This document shows positions 1 to 7,101 of a DNA stretch of 13,999 nt, one piece after another (position 1 is the first letter of the stretch; every line of letters starts with the position of its first letter). Below the pieces are notes generated by a model that was not told the origin of the DNA, made no database searches, and saw only the letters and a list, made by a program, of their open reading frames with translations. This DNA is from Phycisphaera sp. (GTDB taxonomy: Bacteria; Planctomycetota; Phycisphaerae; Phycisphaerales; UBA1924). The position numbers and the translations under genes were made by a program. The stretch lies in the NCBI GenBank assembly GCA_002732755.1, contig NVSP01000002.1:1-13999 (forward strand), written 5' to 3'.

Positions 1-12
1 ATATGCGGCCAT
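1..12 (-). CDS. First codons of the next gene (partial)
   Basis: A TAATG fusion at the stop of the large ejection gene gives an ATG at position 12, reading MAAY to the window edge. GAGG (18-21) lies 5 nt upstream of it, a good ribosome binding site. The same junction type is used at five other boundaries here, so a real gene continues beyond the window. Nothing can be said about its product. Confidence 0.55.
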
Positions 13-2216
13 TATTGCCTCTCTGTAGATTTGTCAGCAGCGGTAACCGCTGCTACTGAGGGTGTTAAAGTTGATGAAATTCTACCCGCTTGAGTGAGCA
101 ATTTTTTTAAATTTGGCGAGTCCTCTAATATAACAAAATCGATTAAATCATCTGCTGTCGGCCCAGAGCTTTTAAGCTTTTTAGCTGCTAACGCTGCTTG
201 GGCTGATTGTGCTCCTCCGCCAAGCGTATCAACAACTGGCACTCCTTTGAGTTTTGCTATTGAGTCAAAAGCCTGATTTAAAACAGAGGGCGGCAAGCTG
301 CCTTTTTGTATGGCCTCTTCCGGTGTAATAGTTGAATCTGCTATTTTTCTCAATCGTTTTAAACTTAATAAAGCTTCTTTGTTATTACTAAAAATGGTAT
401 TTATTTTATTCTCACCAATTTTTTTAATTCTATTGTTTAATCGAGCTCCGCTAAAAACATCTACTTTAGTCCCGCTGGCATCAACTAGCTTTCTACTTGG
501 CTGTACCGCTGAATCTAATAAATCTAGCATAGTGCTTGCTTGTAAGTTACCTAACGCCTCTAGGCTTTCTTCTGTGCCGTCATTTCTAAGCGTTTGCACT
601 AATTTACGTACACTTTCCTCGGGAGTAGCTGAGGTAACAATTTTGTCATAAACTTTTGAGGATGCGACTAAAGGAGCCTGCTTAGCATTTAGCCCAGCGC
701 GTTTAGGGGCTATTAAAGACTCGATCAAGTCCCCCTCATTAAATACTGCTTTCTCATCAATAACAGACTGTCTTGCCCGTTTAGCCGCTTCCTGTATCAA
801 TTTAGGTGTATCAAGACCTGAATCGTCAAACGCCTCAACAATCTCAAGCTCTACATCATCAATGGCTCGAATAACTGACTTTCTTGCTAGCGCCTCTTTT
901 GGGTTTGTTATGTCGAAAGTGTTGTTAATGCGCTTTCTAAATCTATTTAGATTTGCTAGAGAAAGCTGCTCGACATCACCCTCTCCGGTGATTAAATTAA
1001 AGCCGCCTGTTCTTTGGCTTTTCTCTACCAATCCAAAATCTTCAAAAGCGCGTAGTACCGCTGATTCTGTAGCTGGATCAACCCCAAACTCCGAAGCTTC
1101 CCTGACTCCCTCTACAATCCTATCTTTATTTATAGGAATCTTATTAATCAACTCTGGATTACTCTGGGCAACATCTGCTAAATTTTGATAAGCTTGGTTT
1201 CTAGTGCTTCTTAAGCTTGATTGAACGCCGAAAAGAGCGGATTTTAACTTGTCGGCTCCCTCTTCACCTGTTACGCCTAGCTCTCCTGCTATCTCTGAAA
1301 AACGATCCTTAATAGCTTCGTTCTCAGCCACCACGCGCTCTCTAAACTCGTTGGCTGCATCGCTGTCGGTTTGTCTGAGCAAAAACCCTTCTCGCTGAAT
1401 GTCTGCCACGTTGGGTCTTATTCTTGTTCTTGATGCTGGCTCAATACCCTCAGCTTGGAAAGCACCTTTTACCGCTGCTTGCTGTGGGTTTAATAGTTCA
1501 TCCTGAGCTTCTTTGGCTAGATCATCAAAGTTTAAATCTAACTCACCTAAAACCTCTTTTGTTTCAGTTGTCGCAGACACTTTACCGTCAACAATTTCTA
1601 CTAGTTCATTTAATGGCTTAGCTCTACCAAAAAACCTCTTTAAACGTCTTGCAATAGGGGGCAATAAAGCCTCAGCAGTTACAGCGGCAGTGCCGCCAAT
1701 TGCGCCACCTAATCCGGCTTCATCTTCAGCCGCACCTATGATAGCGCCCTCAGTTACACCTTGAGCTAATACAGGGGCAAATCTAGTCGCGGTTTTCCCA
1801 GCTTTTGCTAATTGAGCAGCTTTTAAAGTTGCACCGCCAACACCAAAGCCTAAAGGGGCTGTTAATGCCACCTCTCCCGCTATTTCTCCCAAAGTTGAAG
1901 TGATAGGAAACTCTTCTTGCAAAGCTTGCTCAGCCTCAAGCTGAGGCTCTGGAAAACCACTGGTCAAAAGATCAGTATCACTACCAGTAGCCAAGTTAAA
2001 TAAGTTTTCTACGCCTCTAATGCCTTTAACAAAGCCTTTGCCTACTGAAATCGCAGCAGCTTCAGGAATGGATAAACTTTGTATCTCTCTTTCCAGTAAA
2101 TCAAATGTATTCTCATTCGCCGCAATAGCATTATCTACAACCTCAGTATTACCGGGCTGCTCAGCAAGTCGATCAACTGCTTCCTCTACTGTCAAATCAT
2201 CAAATAAATTAGCCAT
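12..2216 (-). CDS. Predicted large DNA ejection protein (P22 gp16-like role)
   Basis: The 734-residue protein begins with an acidic helical region (LFDDLTVEEAVDRLAEQPGN). It then carries a long Gly/Ala-rich, moderately hydrophobic segment at about 106-195 (IAGEVALTAPLGFGVGGATL, VTEGAIIGAAED, LGGAIGGTAAV), ending in a basic cluster (IARRLKRFFGRAK). The rest is charged helix. This architecture, an internal protein with a potential membrane-inserting Gly/Ala segment, is typical of phage ejection proteins that cross the inner membrane during genome entry. Location at the end of the structural block supports the role. No lytic transglycosylase motif was recognised. The start is a TAATG fusion with a poor ribosome binding site, so it probably depends on translation of the preceding gene. 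Family-level identity is uncertain. Confidence 0.78.
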   Translation of the reverse strand: MANLFDDLTVEEAVDRLAEQPGNTEVVDNAIAANENTFDLLEREIQSLSIPEAAAISVGKGFVKGIRGVENLFNLATGSDTDLLTSGFPEPQLEAEQALQEEFPITSTLGEIAGEVALTAPLGFGVGGATLKAAQLAKAGKTATRFAPVLAQGVTEGAIIGAAEDEAGLGGAIGGTAAVTAEALLPPIARRLKRFFGRAKPLNELVEIVDGKVSATTETKEVLGELDLNFDDLAKEAQDELLNPQQAAVKGAFQAEGIEPASRTRIRPNVADIQREGFLLRQTDSDAANEFRERVVAENEAIKDRFSEIAGELGVTGEEGADKLKSALFGVQSSLRSTRNQAYQNLADVAQSNPELINKIPINKDRIVEGVREASEFGVDPATESAVLRAFEDFGLVEKSQRTGGFNLITGEGDVEQLSLANLNRFRKRINNTFDITNPKEALARKSVIRAIDDVELEIVEAFDDSGLDTPKLIQEAAKRARQSVIDEKAVFNEGDLIESLIAPKRAGLNAKQAPLVASSKVYDKIVTSATPEESVRKLVQTLRNDGTEESLEALGNLQASTMLDLLDSAVQPSRKLVDASGTKVDVFSGARLNNRIKKIGENKINTIFSNNKEALLSLKRLRKIADSTITPEEAIQKGSLPPSVLNQAFDSIAKLKGVPVVDTLGGGAQSAQAALAAKKLKSSGPTADDLIDFVILEDSPNLKKLLTQAGRISSTLTPSVAAVTAADKSTERQ

Positions 2217-3409
2217 TAGATGCCCGTGGGTAAGAATCCATATTTAGCTTTAAAGTCTTTTTTCATTTGCTCATTATCTTTATTGGCTCGCATTAAAGCG
2301 ACAAATTCCAAAGGAACGGGAGCAAATTGGAAATCTTCAGCATTGCCGCCTCCTTTAACAAATGTTTTAAATTGCCTTTCTTCATCTTCGATCTCATCCA
2401 GTCTATCTAATGCAATATTAATAATCGCCCTGTTAGCCTCTTTAGTGTTGCCTAGCCTTGCTTGAGTTTCAGCGGCTTTCTGGAAGTCGAAATCTGTTTT
2501 AGTGCCTGATTGTTTGGACAGTTCATCTAACGCGAATTGAGTCGCTAGCGCTTCAAATTCTTCTGCTGAGGCATCTTTAATGCCCGGTACAAAACTACCT
2601 AGCAAGCTTCTTCCAGCAGCTAGGCGGCCAGTTCTCACGGCTTCTAGGGCGCGCTTGGTTCTTAGCAAGTTTGACCTTGAGCGCCTAGCGGTATTAGCGC
2701 CCGATCTAAAGCCCGAGGCTAAAACTTGGCGTTCTTTATTTAGACTTTTCTCAATATCAGTAGCAATAGCGCCAGAGTTTTTAATATCAACAATCTTCTG
2801 TTCAGTATTAATTTTAGTCTGTGCGTCTAGGTTTCTTTTCTGTTGTGCTGTTTCGGCTGCTCTATTTATTGCTGATAATTGGCCTACAGGCTGCCTACCT
2901 TGCCCTGTTATATCGGTCAAGGTCGCTTGTACTTCTTGCGTTTCAGGGTCTACAAAGGTTTGCTGTGAGAAAATATTTCCACCTTCATCTCTAAAGGTAA
3001 AATCACCCTCAAATGCTTTTTTAGTGCCTATAGGTCTGCTACTTACGTTTGCCGTCCGTCCACCCGCTTGAATCACTTGGTTAAAAGCTCTAATATTTTC
3101 AGGCGTAGCAATCCGCTCTCTGTCGTCAAACTGTAAACCTTGGGCACTGGCTAAACTAACCGCCTGATCAAAGTTTTCAATAGTGATAGGGGTATCGCCA
3201 AATAGCTGAAAAGCGACTAATGCCTCATTCTGGCCCTGCTCTAATTCCGCTGCCTGTGCCGCTTGCTCATTAGCTGCAATTTGCTGCTCCCTTTGCTCTT
3301 GAAGTAGCGGCGCGTTTCTTATAGCAGCTCCTAAGTCAAAAGCTGTTGAAGCTGATTGCGCTATGTTTGGTACTATTCCGCGTAGCAAAGCACTTGTATC
3401 TATTGCCAT
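2216..3409 (-). CDS. Predicted internal virion / DNA ejection protein
   Basis: The 397-residue protein is mostly helical and Gln/Ala/Glu-rich, with an N-terminal helical stretch (LLQEQREQQIAANEQAAQAA), a small beta-containing region near 125-165 (FEGDFTFRDEGGNIFSQQ), then long charged helices with a basic patch (ANTARRSRSNLLRTKR) and a C-terminal KDFKAKYGFLPTGI. Its position between the S74-domain protein and a large Gly/Ala-rich protein matches the P22 gp7/gp20/gp16 ejection genes by order rather than by sequence. It is likely packaged in the capsid and released to form the DNA conduit across the host envelope; this is inference. It starts at a TAATG fusion with GAGG 8 nt upstream. No enzyme motif is visible. 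Confidence 0.75.
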   Translation of the reverse strand: MAIDTSALLRGIVPNIAQSASTAFDLGAAIRNAPLLQEQREQQIAANEQAAQAAELEQGQNEALVAFQLFGDTPITIENFDQAVSLASAQGLQFDDRERIATPENIRAFNQVIQAGGRTANVSSRPIGTKKAFEGDFTFRDEGGNIFSQQTFVDPETQEVQATLTDITGQGRQPVGQLSAINRAAETAQQKRNLDAQTKINTEQKIVDIKNSGAIATDIEKSLNKERQVLASGFRSGANTARRSRSNLLRTKRALEAVRTGRLAAGRSLLGSFVPGIKDASAEEFEALATQFALDELSKQSGTKTDFDFQKAAETQARLGNTKEANRAIINIALDRLDEIEDEERQFKTFVKGGGNAEDFQFAPVPLEFVALMRANKDNEQMKKDFKAKYGFLPTGI

Positions 3410-4413
3410 TATTGAAGCCTCACTGTGTTTTTAGTACCGTAGTCTATCGCTAAGTATCCGTTTGGCATTACATGAACCAACTCAGGATAGATTTTTTCGA
3501 CCTGTTGGGCAATATGTCCCACACCTCGGCCCTTCAAGCCAGCACTTTCAGCTTTATCATTCCAGTCCCATGTATAAACATTAACGCCGCCTTTCTCGCC
3601 AATTTTCTGAATATTGGTTTTAAATCTTTCATCCGAAAAGCCTAACAAGCCAGCTAATTGAAAGCCAGTATCTACTACGTTTTGCGCACCCGCCGCACTT
3701 GCGTTAGCTGCACCTATGGCCCCAGTAGTTCTAGCTTGGGCTGCATCCAAATCAGCTTGCGCCCTTGCTTCAGCGCTTTGCTGAACGCCCAAGGCTCTAG
3801 CGCCCCCCGCGTCTGCTAGAGCGGATGCTCTATTTTGAGCGATCCTCTGGAATATATCCGCCGATCCTGTGCCAATCGTTCCCGCCGCACTTTGAGCGCC
3901 CTGCAATAACGGAAGTTGCCTATTAATTTGCTGGTTTATTAAGTCGTTTCCAAGGGTCAAGAATCTATTCTGTAAGATTGCATCGGTATTGATACCACCG
4001 AGGTCACCCGCCGCGCTTTGCGTGTTAAACGTAGCTTCTCGCGCTTGGTCTCTAAGCGCCGCAAATAAGGGGTTTCCCTGCAAGAAATCTAGTTGTTGAG
4101 TTGGGTCTGTGGCTAATCCGGTCAATCCTGCTATTTGCTCTTGACCAAAAGCGCTCGCAAAGGGGTCAAGCTGCTCTCTAAGTAACGCCAGCCCTTCTCG
4201 ACTTCTAGCGTCAAAAGCATCACTGCCTTGTATAATTGTTCTTGCTCTGGTATCTGCTGAGCCCAGAGCTGCGTCCGAGCGTATTCTACCGCCAAGAATT
4301 GAAGAGTCAGCTAAGGCTTTTCCGCCTTGTCTGGCCGCGCCAGCTTGGCTAGAACCTGTGAATCCTCCAATAGCACCTTTTATACCACTAACAACGCCGC
4401 TAAAAACACCCAT
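3409..4413 (-). CDS. Predicted DNA-delivery protein with C-terminal peptidase S74 chaperone domain
   Basis: The 334-residue protein has a Gly/Ala/Gln-rich, largely helical body (residues 1-255), including FASAFGQEQIAGLTGLATDP and FLTLGNDLINQQINRQLPLL. I recall this layout from phage injection or tail-assembly proteins encoded before the ejection genes. Residues 259-334 are a peptidase S74 (endosialidase-type) intramolecular chaperone domain, with FSDERFKTNIQKIG, VYTWDWND, GVGHIAQQVEKIYPELV and NGYLAIDYG. Ser260 and Lys265 have the same 5-residue spacing as the Ser/Lys pair of the endosialidase NF domain, so self-cleavage before Asp261 is likely. S74 domains help trimeric fibres fold; finding one here is noteworthy. 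GAGG lies 7 nt before the ATG. The stop is fused to the next start. Confidence 0.85.
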   Translation of the reverse strand: MGVFSGVVSGIKGAIGGFTGSSQAGAARQGGKALADSSILGGRIRSDAALGSADTRARTIIQGSDAFDARSREGLALLREQLDPFASAFGQEQIAGLTGLATDPTQQLDFLQGNPLFAALRDQAREATFNTQSAAGDLGGINTDAILQNRFLTLGNDLINQQINRQLPLLQGAQSAAGTIGTGSADIFQRIAQNRASALADAGGARALGVQQSAEARAQADLDAAQARTTGAIGAANASAAGAQNVVDTGFQLAGLLGFSDERFKTNIQKIGEKGGVNVYTWDWNDKAESAGLKGRGVGHIAQQVEKIYPELVHVMPNGYLAIDYGTKNTVRLQ

Positions 4414-4487
4414 TTTGTAACCTCTATTGTTAAACGGTTGTACTCAAGGTGTCCGCTTTTTAATGTTATTATGTTTCTTAACTACTT
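4414..4487 (-). other. Largest intergenic gap in the block (74 nt)
   Basis: This gap lies between the small beta protein and the S74-domain gene. It holds GAGG (4421-4424), 7 nt before the downstream ATG, and a weak possible stem pairing AAGCGG with CCGTTT around a 15-nt loop, without a following T-run. No convincing -35/-10 pair was found. It may simply mark a module boundary. Confidence 0.4.
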
Positions 4488-4814
4488 TCAATCGTCTTCT
4501 GTGACAACCCAGCCCGATAAGTCAAAGTTAATATTCGCCTTATCTGCTGTTACTGTCAGTATATCGCCAGAGTTAAAAGCTACGTTTGTCATTAAGTTAA
4601 CTTTTACGGACAAGCTAGGCGGTATTTTTACTTGATCAAATAAACGGCTAGTCCCTCGGTTAATAAAAATATCACACGTTTTAATCTCATCGTCAGTATT
4701 TGTTAATACAAAGCTAGTGGCTACGGCGCTTGTAATTGTCGTCGGCGCTGTGTAGATAATATTAGATCCTACCGATAATGTACCGCTTGCTAATGCGGCT
4801 GGGGTTCTGCTCAT
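4488..4814 (-). CDS. Small beta-sandwich virion protein
   Basis: The 108-residue protein begins MSRTPAALASGTLSVGSNII and alternates short strands (TSFVLTNTDDEIKTCDIFI, SLSVKVNLMTNVAFNSGDIL), ending LSGWVVTEDD. This pattern recalls small beta-sandwich proteins often found near phage fibre genes: strands bearing an NTD or NTT turn and a SGD.I/L turn. Its function is unknown; it may cap or decorate the preceding 366-residue protein, since the two are coupled by an ATGA overlap and share a beta-rich make-up. GGAG lies about 9 nt upstream of the ATG. It is followed by the largest noncoding gap in the window. Confidence 0.78.
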   Translation of the reverse strand: MSRTPAALASGTLSVGSNIIYTAPTTITSAVATSFVLTNTDDEIKTCDIFINRGTSRLFDQVKIPPSLSVKVNLMTNVAFNSGDILTVTADKANINFDLSGWVVTEDD

Positions 4815-5911
4815 AGCGCTCTGCTCCGTCCTATACCAATAGCGGTAAAGCTTATAAGCCCTGTTAAATCGTCATTGATTACGACTGAGATCATATCGCT
4901 GCTTCTGGGATCAAGTAGAACGGGCTCTGGAAACTTAATATCTATTGATATGAAAGTGTTACCGCTTTGAGACATGGGGTTTAAAAGATCAGCACCGGCT
5001 TTGATAATGTCGCCTATCGTTCTGATTGTTAATGAAAAAGTTACTTGGTTTTTACGTACACTCTGGATTGATATACCATTAGTTAGGGCCGCTAGACCCA
5101 ATATTTGATCATAATCAATACCAGCCATTGAATTAGATGCCAGCGTGGTGTCGTAAGCATCTATAAAAGTTAATCTAAATGATGAGATTAGAAATAATTG
5201 ATCTACTGGCGCTGTCACTCTAAACTCTGTCGATCCGCCGGTTTCTTCAATCTGAATATCATCCAAATAAAAAACGATACCCGCCCCAGATTTAGATTCA
5301 ATCTCTATTCTAAAGGAATCAATTGTTGAGGTTTCTAGCCCCATATCAGTAAAGGGTATTGATATGTTTTGATACACTCCAAAATCTAACTCATTAAAAT
5401 AATCTTCCAGTAATACTTTATTGCCAACTTGTACCGCGCCGCCAGTGTCATAACCGTATACTGAAACGCTATTTCCGGCAATATAACCAGAGGCAACATA
5501 AATCCAAATAGTAAGGGCAACATGGGCCGATAGGTCTTGGTTTGACCCTTTGTCAAATTGCATAACGTCATTAGCGGCTGCCTTATCGCTCTCTACGTCT
5601 GCCGATCCAGTTCTAGGCTGCGTGGTATCGGTAAAATCGAATTTAGTGCCCACAATTGCCGAAGCCGTCCATAAAACAGTATCAGCACCATTATAAACCC
5701 CAATGGGTGTACCACCAAATGAAGCATCTATCGCCATTTCTTGCCCATTAATAGGGTTAATGGCTGGCCCAAAGGCTAGGTTATACTCTACCGCTTCGTC
5801 GGTATAAACAAGTAGACCCGGCTCCCCTTCCCGTTCTTCCATTTTCGGATTATGCACACTTGCAAGGGCTGATCCGCCTTTGGTCTGTCCTTGTATCTCA
5901 ATAGGTATCAT
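4811..5911 (-). CDS. Virion protein with carbohydrate-binding-module-like insert
   Basis: The 366-residue protein has three parts. Residues 1-67 are a probable virion-anchoring segment. Residues 68-225 form a jelly-roll, CBM-like domain, with GTKFDFTDTTQPRTGSADVE, an FDKGSNQDLSAHVALTIWIYV strand region cited here in part, NISIPFTDMGLETSTIDSFR and the closing strand FYLDDIQIEE, the pattern of galactose-binding-like or CBM beta-sandwiches. Residues 226-366 are a second beta-rich region ending GRSRAL. A role in attaching to surface sugars is inferred. No glycoside hydrolase or lyase motif is visible, so it would bind rather than cut. The start is an ATGA overlap with almost no ribosome binding site, implying coupling to the 185-residue gene. 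It is the best receptor-binding candidate in the window, but could be a capsid-surface adhesin instead. Confidence 0.82.
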   Translation of the reverse strand: MIPIEIQGQTKGGSALASVHNPKMEEREGEPGLLVYTDEAVEYNLAFGPAINPINGQEMAIDASFGGTPIGVYNGADTVLWTASAIVGTKFDFTDTTQPRTGSADVESDKAAANDVMQFDKGSNQDLSAHVALTIWIYVASGYIAGNSVSVYGYDTGGAVQVGNKVLLEDYFNELDFGVYQNISIPFTDMGLETSTIDSFRIEIESKSGAGIVFYLDDIQIEETGGSTEFRVTAPVDQLFLISSFRLTFIDAYDTTLASNSMAGIDYDQILGLAALTNGISIQSVRKNQVTFSLTIRTIGDIIKAGADLLNPMSQSGNTFISIDIKFPEPVLLDPRSSDMISVVINDDLTGLISFTAIGIGRSRAL

Positions 5912-6465
5912 TCATAATACCCAAAGATTACGCCCCAAGTCCTTCCCGTAGTGCCTTGTTCGTACTCAATAGCTAAAGCTACATCTTGTCCTAGCCTTAA
6001 TCGGTCGTTTAATCTAAATTCTTCATGACCAAAGGCAGGGACTCCCGCATGATCTACGACTAAGCTTGAAGTTAACCCAGTAATAGCCGTTCCCGCCGCT
6101 TCTATCACAGTTGCCGCCGCTGTTTTAGGAGTGGCTCGATTTAAACAAACAGGAGTGACAGTCGTTCCCGCCGCTGTACCTGTTACAATATGCAGCTTAA
6201 AACTTGCAGCTAAAGCTGAATTCATACCGATTGAATCTATAACTAGGTGCATCCCGTTAGTATTTGTGTTTTTCCAGTACATAATGAAATCACCCGCCGC
6301 AGAGCTTGCATCATCCCAAACAGCCGAGAATGCCTCGCTTTCATCTCTGGAATTATAGTATGATCTTTCGTCCGTCCGACTAGAGACATTAAGCCTACTA
6401 TCAGACCCCTTTGCTTTTTCTAAAGCGCTAGTAACATCACTTGTATATTGAATTTCGTGAGCCAT
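5908..6465 (-). CDS. Beta-rich virion protein, function unknown
   Basis: The 185-residue protein has a polar N-terminus (SDSRLNVSSRTDERSYYNSR) followed by alternating strands suggesting a single beta-sandwich (AAGDFIMYWKNTN, HLVIDSIGMNS, SFKLHIVTGTAAGTTVTPV, RLRLGQDVALAIEYE). It ends with a GVIFGYYE strand. Similar proteins occur in tail-fibre regions of environmental phages as hypothetical proteins; this is recollection, not a search. The ATG has GAGG 9 nt upstream, inside the 47-residue gene. The stop overlaps the next start (ATGA). With the 366- and 108-residue genes it forms a probable host-contact or tail-decoration cluster. No signal peptide, transmembrane segment or catalytic motif is visible. 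Confidence 0.8.
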   Translation of the reverse strand: MAHEIQYTSDVTSALEKAKGSDSRLNVSSRTDERSYYNSRDESEAFSAVWDDASSAAGDFIMYWKNTNTNGMHLVIDSIGMNSALAASFKLHIVTGTAAGTTVTPVCLNRATPKTAAATVIEAAGTAITGLTSSLVVDHAGVPAFGHEEFRLNDRLRLGQDVALAIEYEQGTTGRTWGVIFGYYE

Positions 6466-6469
6466 TTTT

Positions 6470-6613
6470 TTATTCCTCTACATCGTCTATTAAATTGTTT
6501 TGATCCGCTATTATTTCTATTCCGAGTAAAAGAGCTTTTAACAAAGCAATAATTTGCCCGTTTTGAGATTCTAAAGTTCTTTCATGTTCGGTTCTATCCC
6601 CTTCAAACGCCAT
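6470..6613 (-). CDS. Small helical protein of 47 residues
   Basis: This short frame runs from the ATG at 6613 to TAA at 6470 and encodes 47 residues, beginning MAFEGDRTEHERTLE and ending NNLIDDVEE. The ATG is fused TAATG-style to the preceding stop, and GGAG sits 9 nt upstream (6623-6626). The next gene starts 4 nt after its stop and takes its GAGG from inside this frame. The central segment (IIALLKALLLGIEIIA) is a hydrophobic or amphipathic helix flanked by charged ends. It is short for a holin and no second segment is present, so oligomerisation in the tail is as likely as membrane insertion. I do not recognise a function. Without it there would be a gap of about 150 nt in a block that otherwise has almost none. 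Confidence 0.75.
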   Translation of the reverse strand: MAFEGDRTEHERTLESQNGQIIALLKALLLGIEIIADQNNLIDDVEE

Positions 6614-7101
6614 TACAAAATACTCCAAGTGTCAAGCTCTAATGAGTAACTAAACCATCGTCCTATATACGGCGTATTAAACCTTATATTCGTTTTTCCG
6701 TCTATTTTTCTGTTGCTCAAAGCATTAAACCCCTTGCCTGTTGACTTCACATAGACCCGTTCTTTATCGTTTGGAGTTAGGTTTAAAGTGATTCTAACAT
6801 CACTTTTAAGTTTTATAATCTCGTTTCCTATGGTCGTATAGTCTGCGTTTTGCACGGTTTCTAAAAAAGCACCTTGAAAATCATCGGTACTATATTGAGT
6901 ATCTGGCCAGCCTCTTTCCGTTGCTGTTAGTTTAATAGTTGTTGTTTCGTTATTGCGAGCAATAAAATCAATCCCGCCGCCTGTTCTTTCTCTTAGCTGA
7001 AAGATTAAAAAATATAGCGCTTCAACTTCACCCCTTATTTCTGGATCGTTCAGCCACTTTTGAGGCGGTCTTATTAACGCTGGGTTAACTTCAGTAGTCA
7101 T
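6613..7101 (-). CDS. Predicted tail protein at the tail-needle position
   Basis: The 162-residue product starts with a short extended segment (NPALIRPPQKWLNDPEIRGE) and an amphipathic helix (VEALYFLIFQLRERTGGG), a layout I recall from many small phage tail proteins. Residues from about 50 onward are predicted beta-rich and end in a compact domain (YIGRWFSYSLELDTWSIL). The gene directly follows the gp10-like hub, where P22 encodes the needle gp26, so a trimeric plug or needle-like appendage is plausible. However, the helix is far shorter than the long coiled coil of gp26, and the C-terminal part could equally be a fibre-base domain. Function is inferred from position; the gene itself is secure, with TAATG junctions at both ends. 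Confidence 0.8.
   Translation of the reverse strand: MTTEVNPALIRPPQKWLNDPEIRGEVEALYFLIFQLRERTGGGIDFIARNNETTTIKLTATERGWPDTQYSTDDFQGAFLETVQNADYTTIGNEIIKLKSDVRITLNLTPNDKERVYVKSTGKGFNALSNRKIDGKTNIRFNTPYIGRWFSYSLELDTWSIL

Noticed and set aside
310..651. Plus-strand open frame of 113 residues with hydrophobic stretches
   Set aside because: It is antisense to the 734-residue ejection gene; the hydrophobic look comes from the complement of charged Lys/Glu codons, and there is no operon context.
2580..3071. Plus-strand open frame of 163 residues
   Set aside because: It lies wholly inside the 397-residue minus-strand ejection gene, has no convincing ribosome binding site, and its Cys/Ser/Leu-rich composition is typical of an antisense shadow.
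4414..4487. Promoter in the 74-nt gap
   Set aside because: TTGAGT and several AT-rich hexamers are present, but none has a matching -35/-10 pair at 16-18 nt spacing.
5386..5571. Second minus-strand frame of 61 residues with a membrane-like segment
   Set aside because: It is nested out of frame inside the CBM-like domain of the 366-residue gene, with no good ribosome binding site; likely a chance frame.
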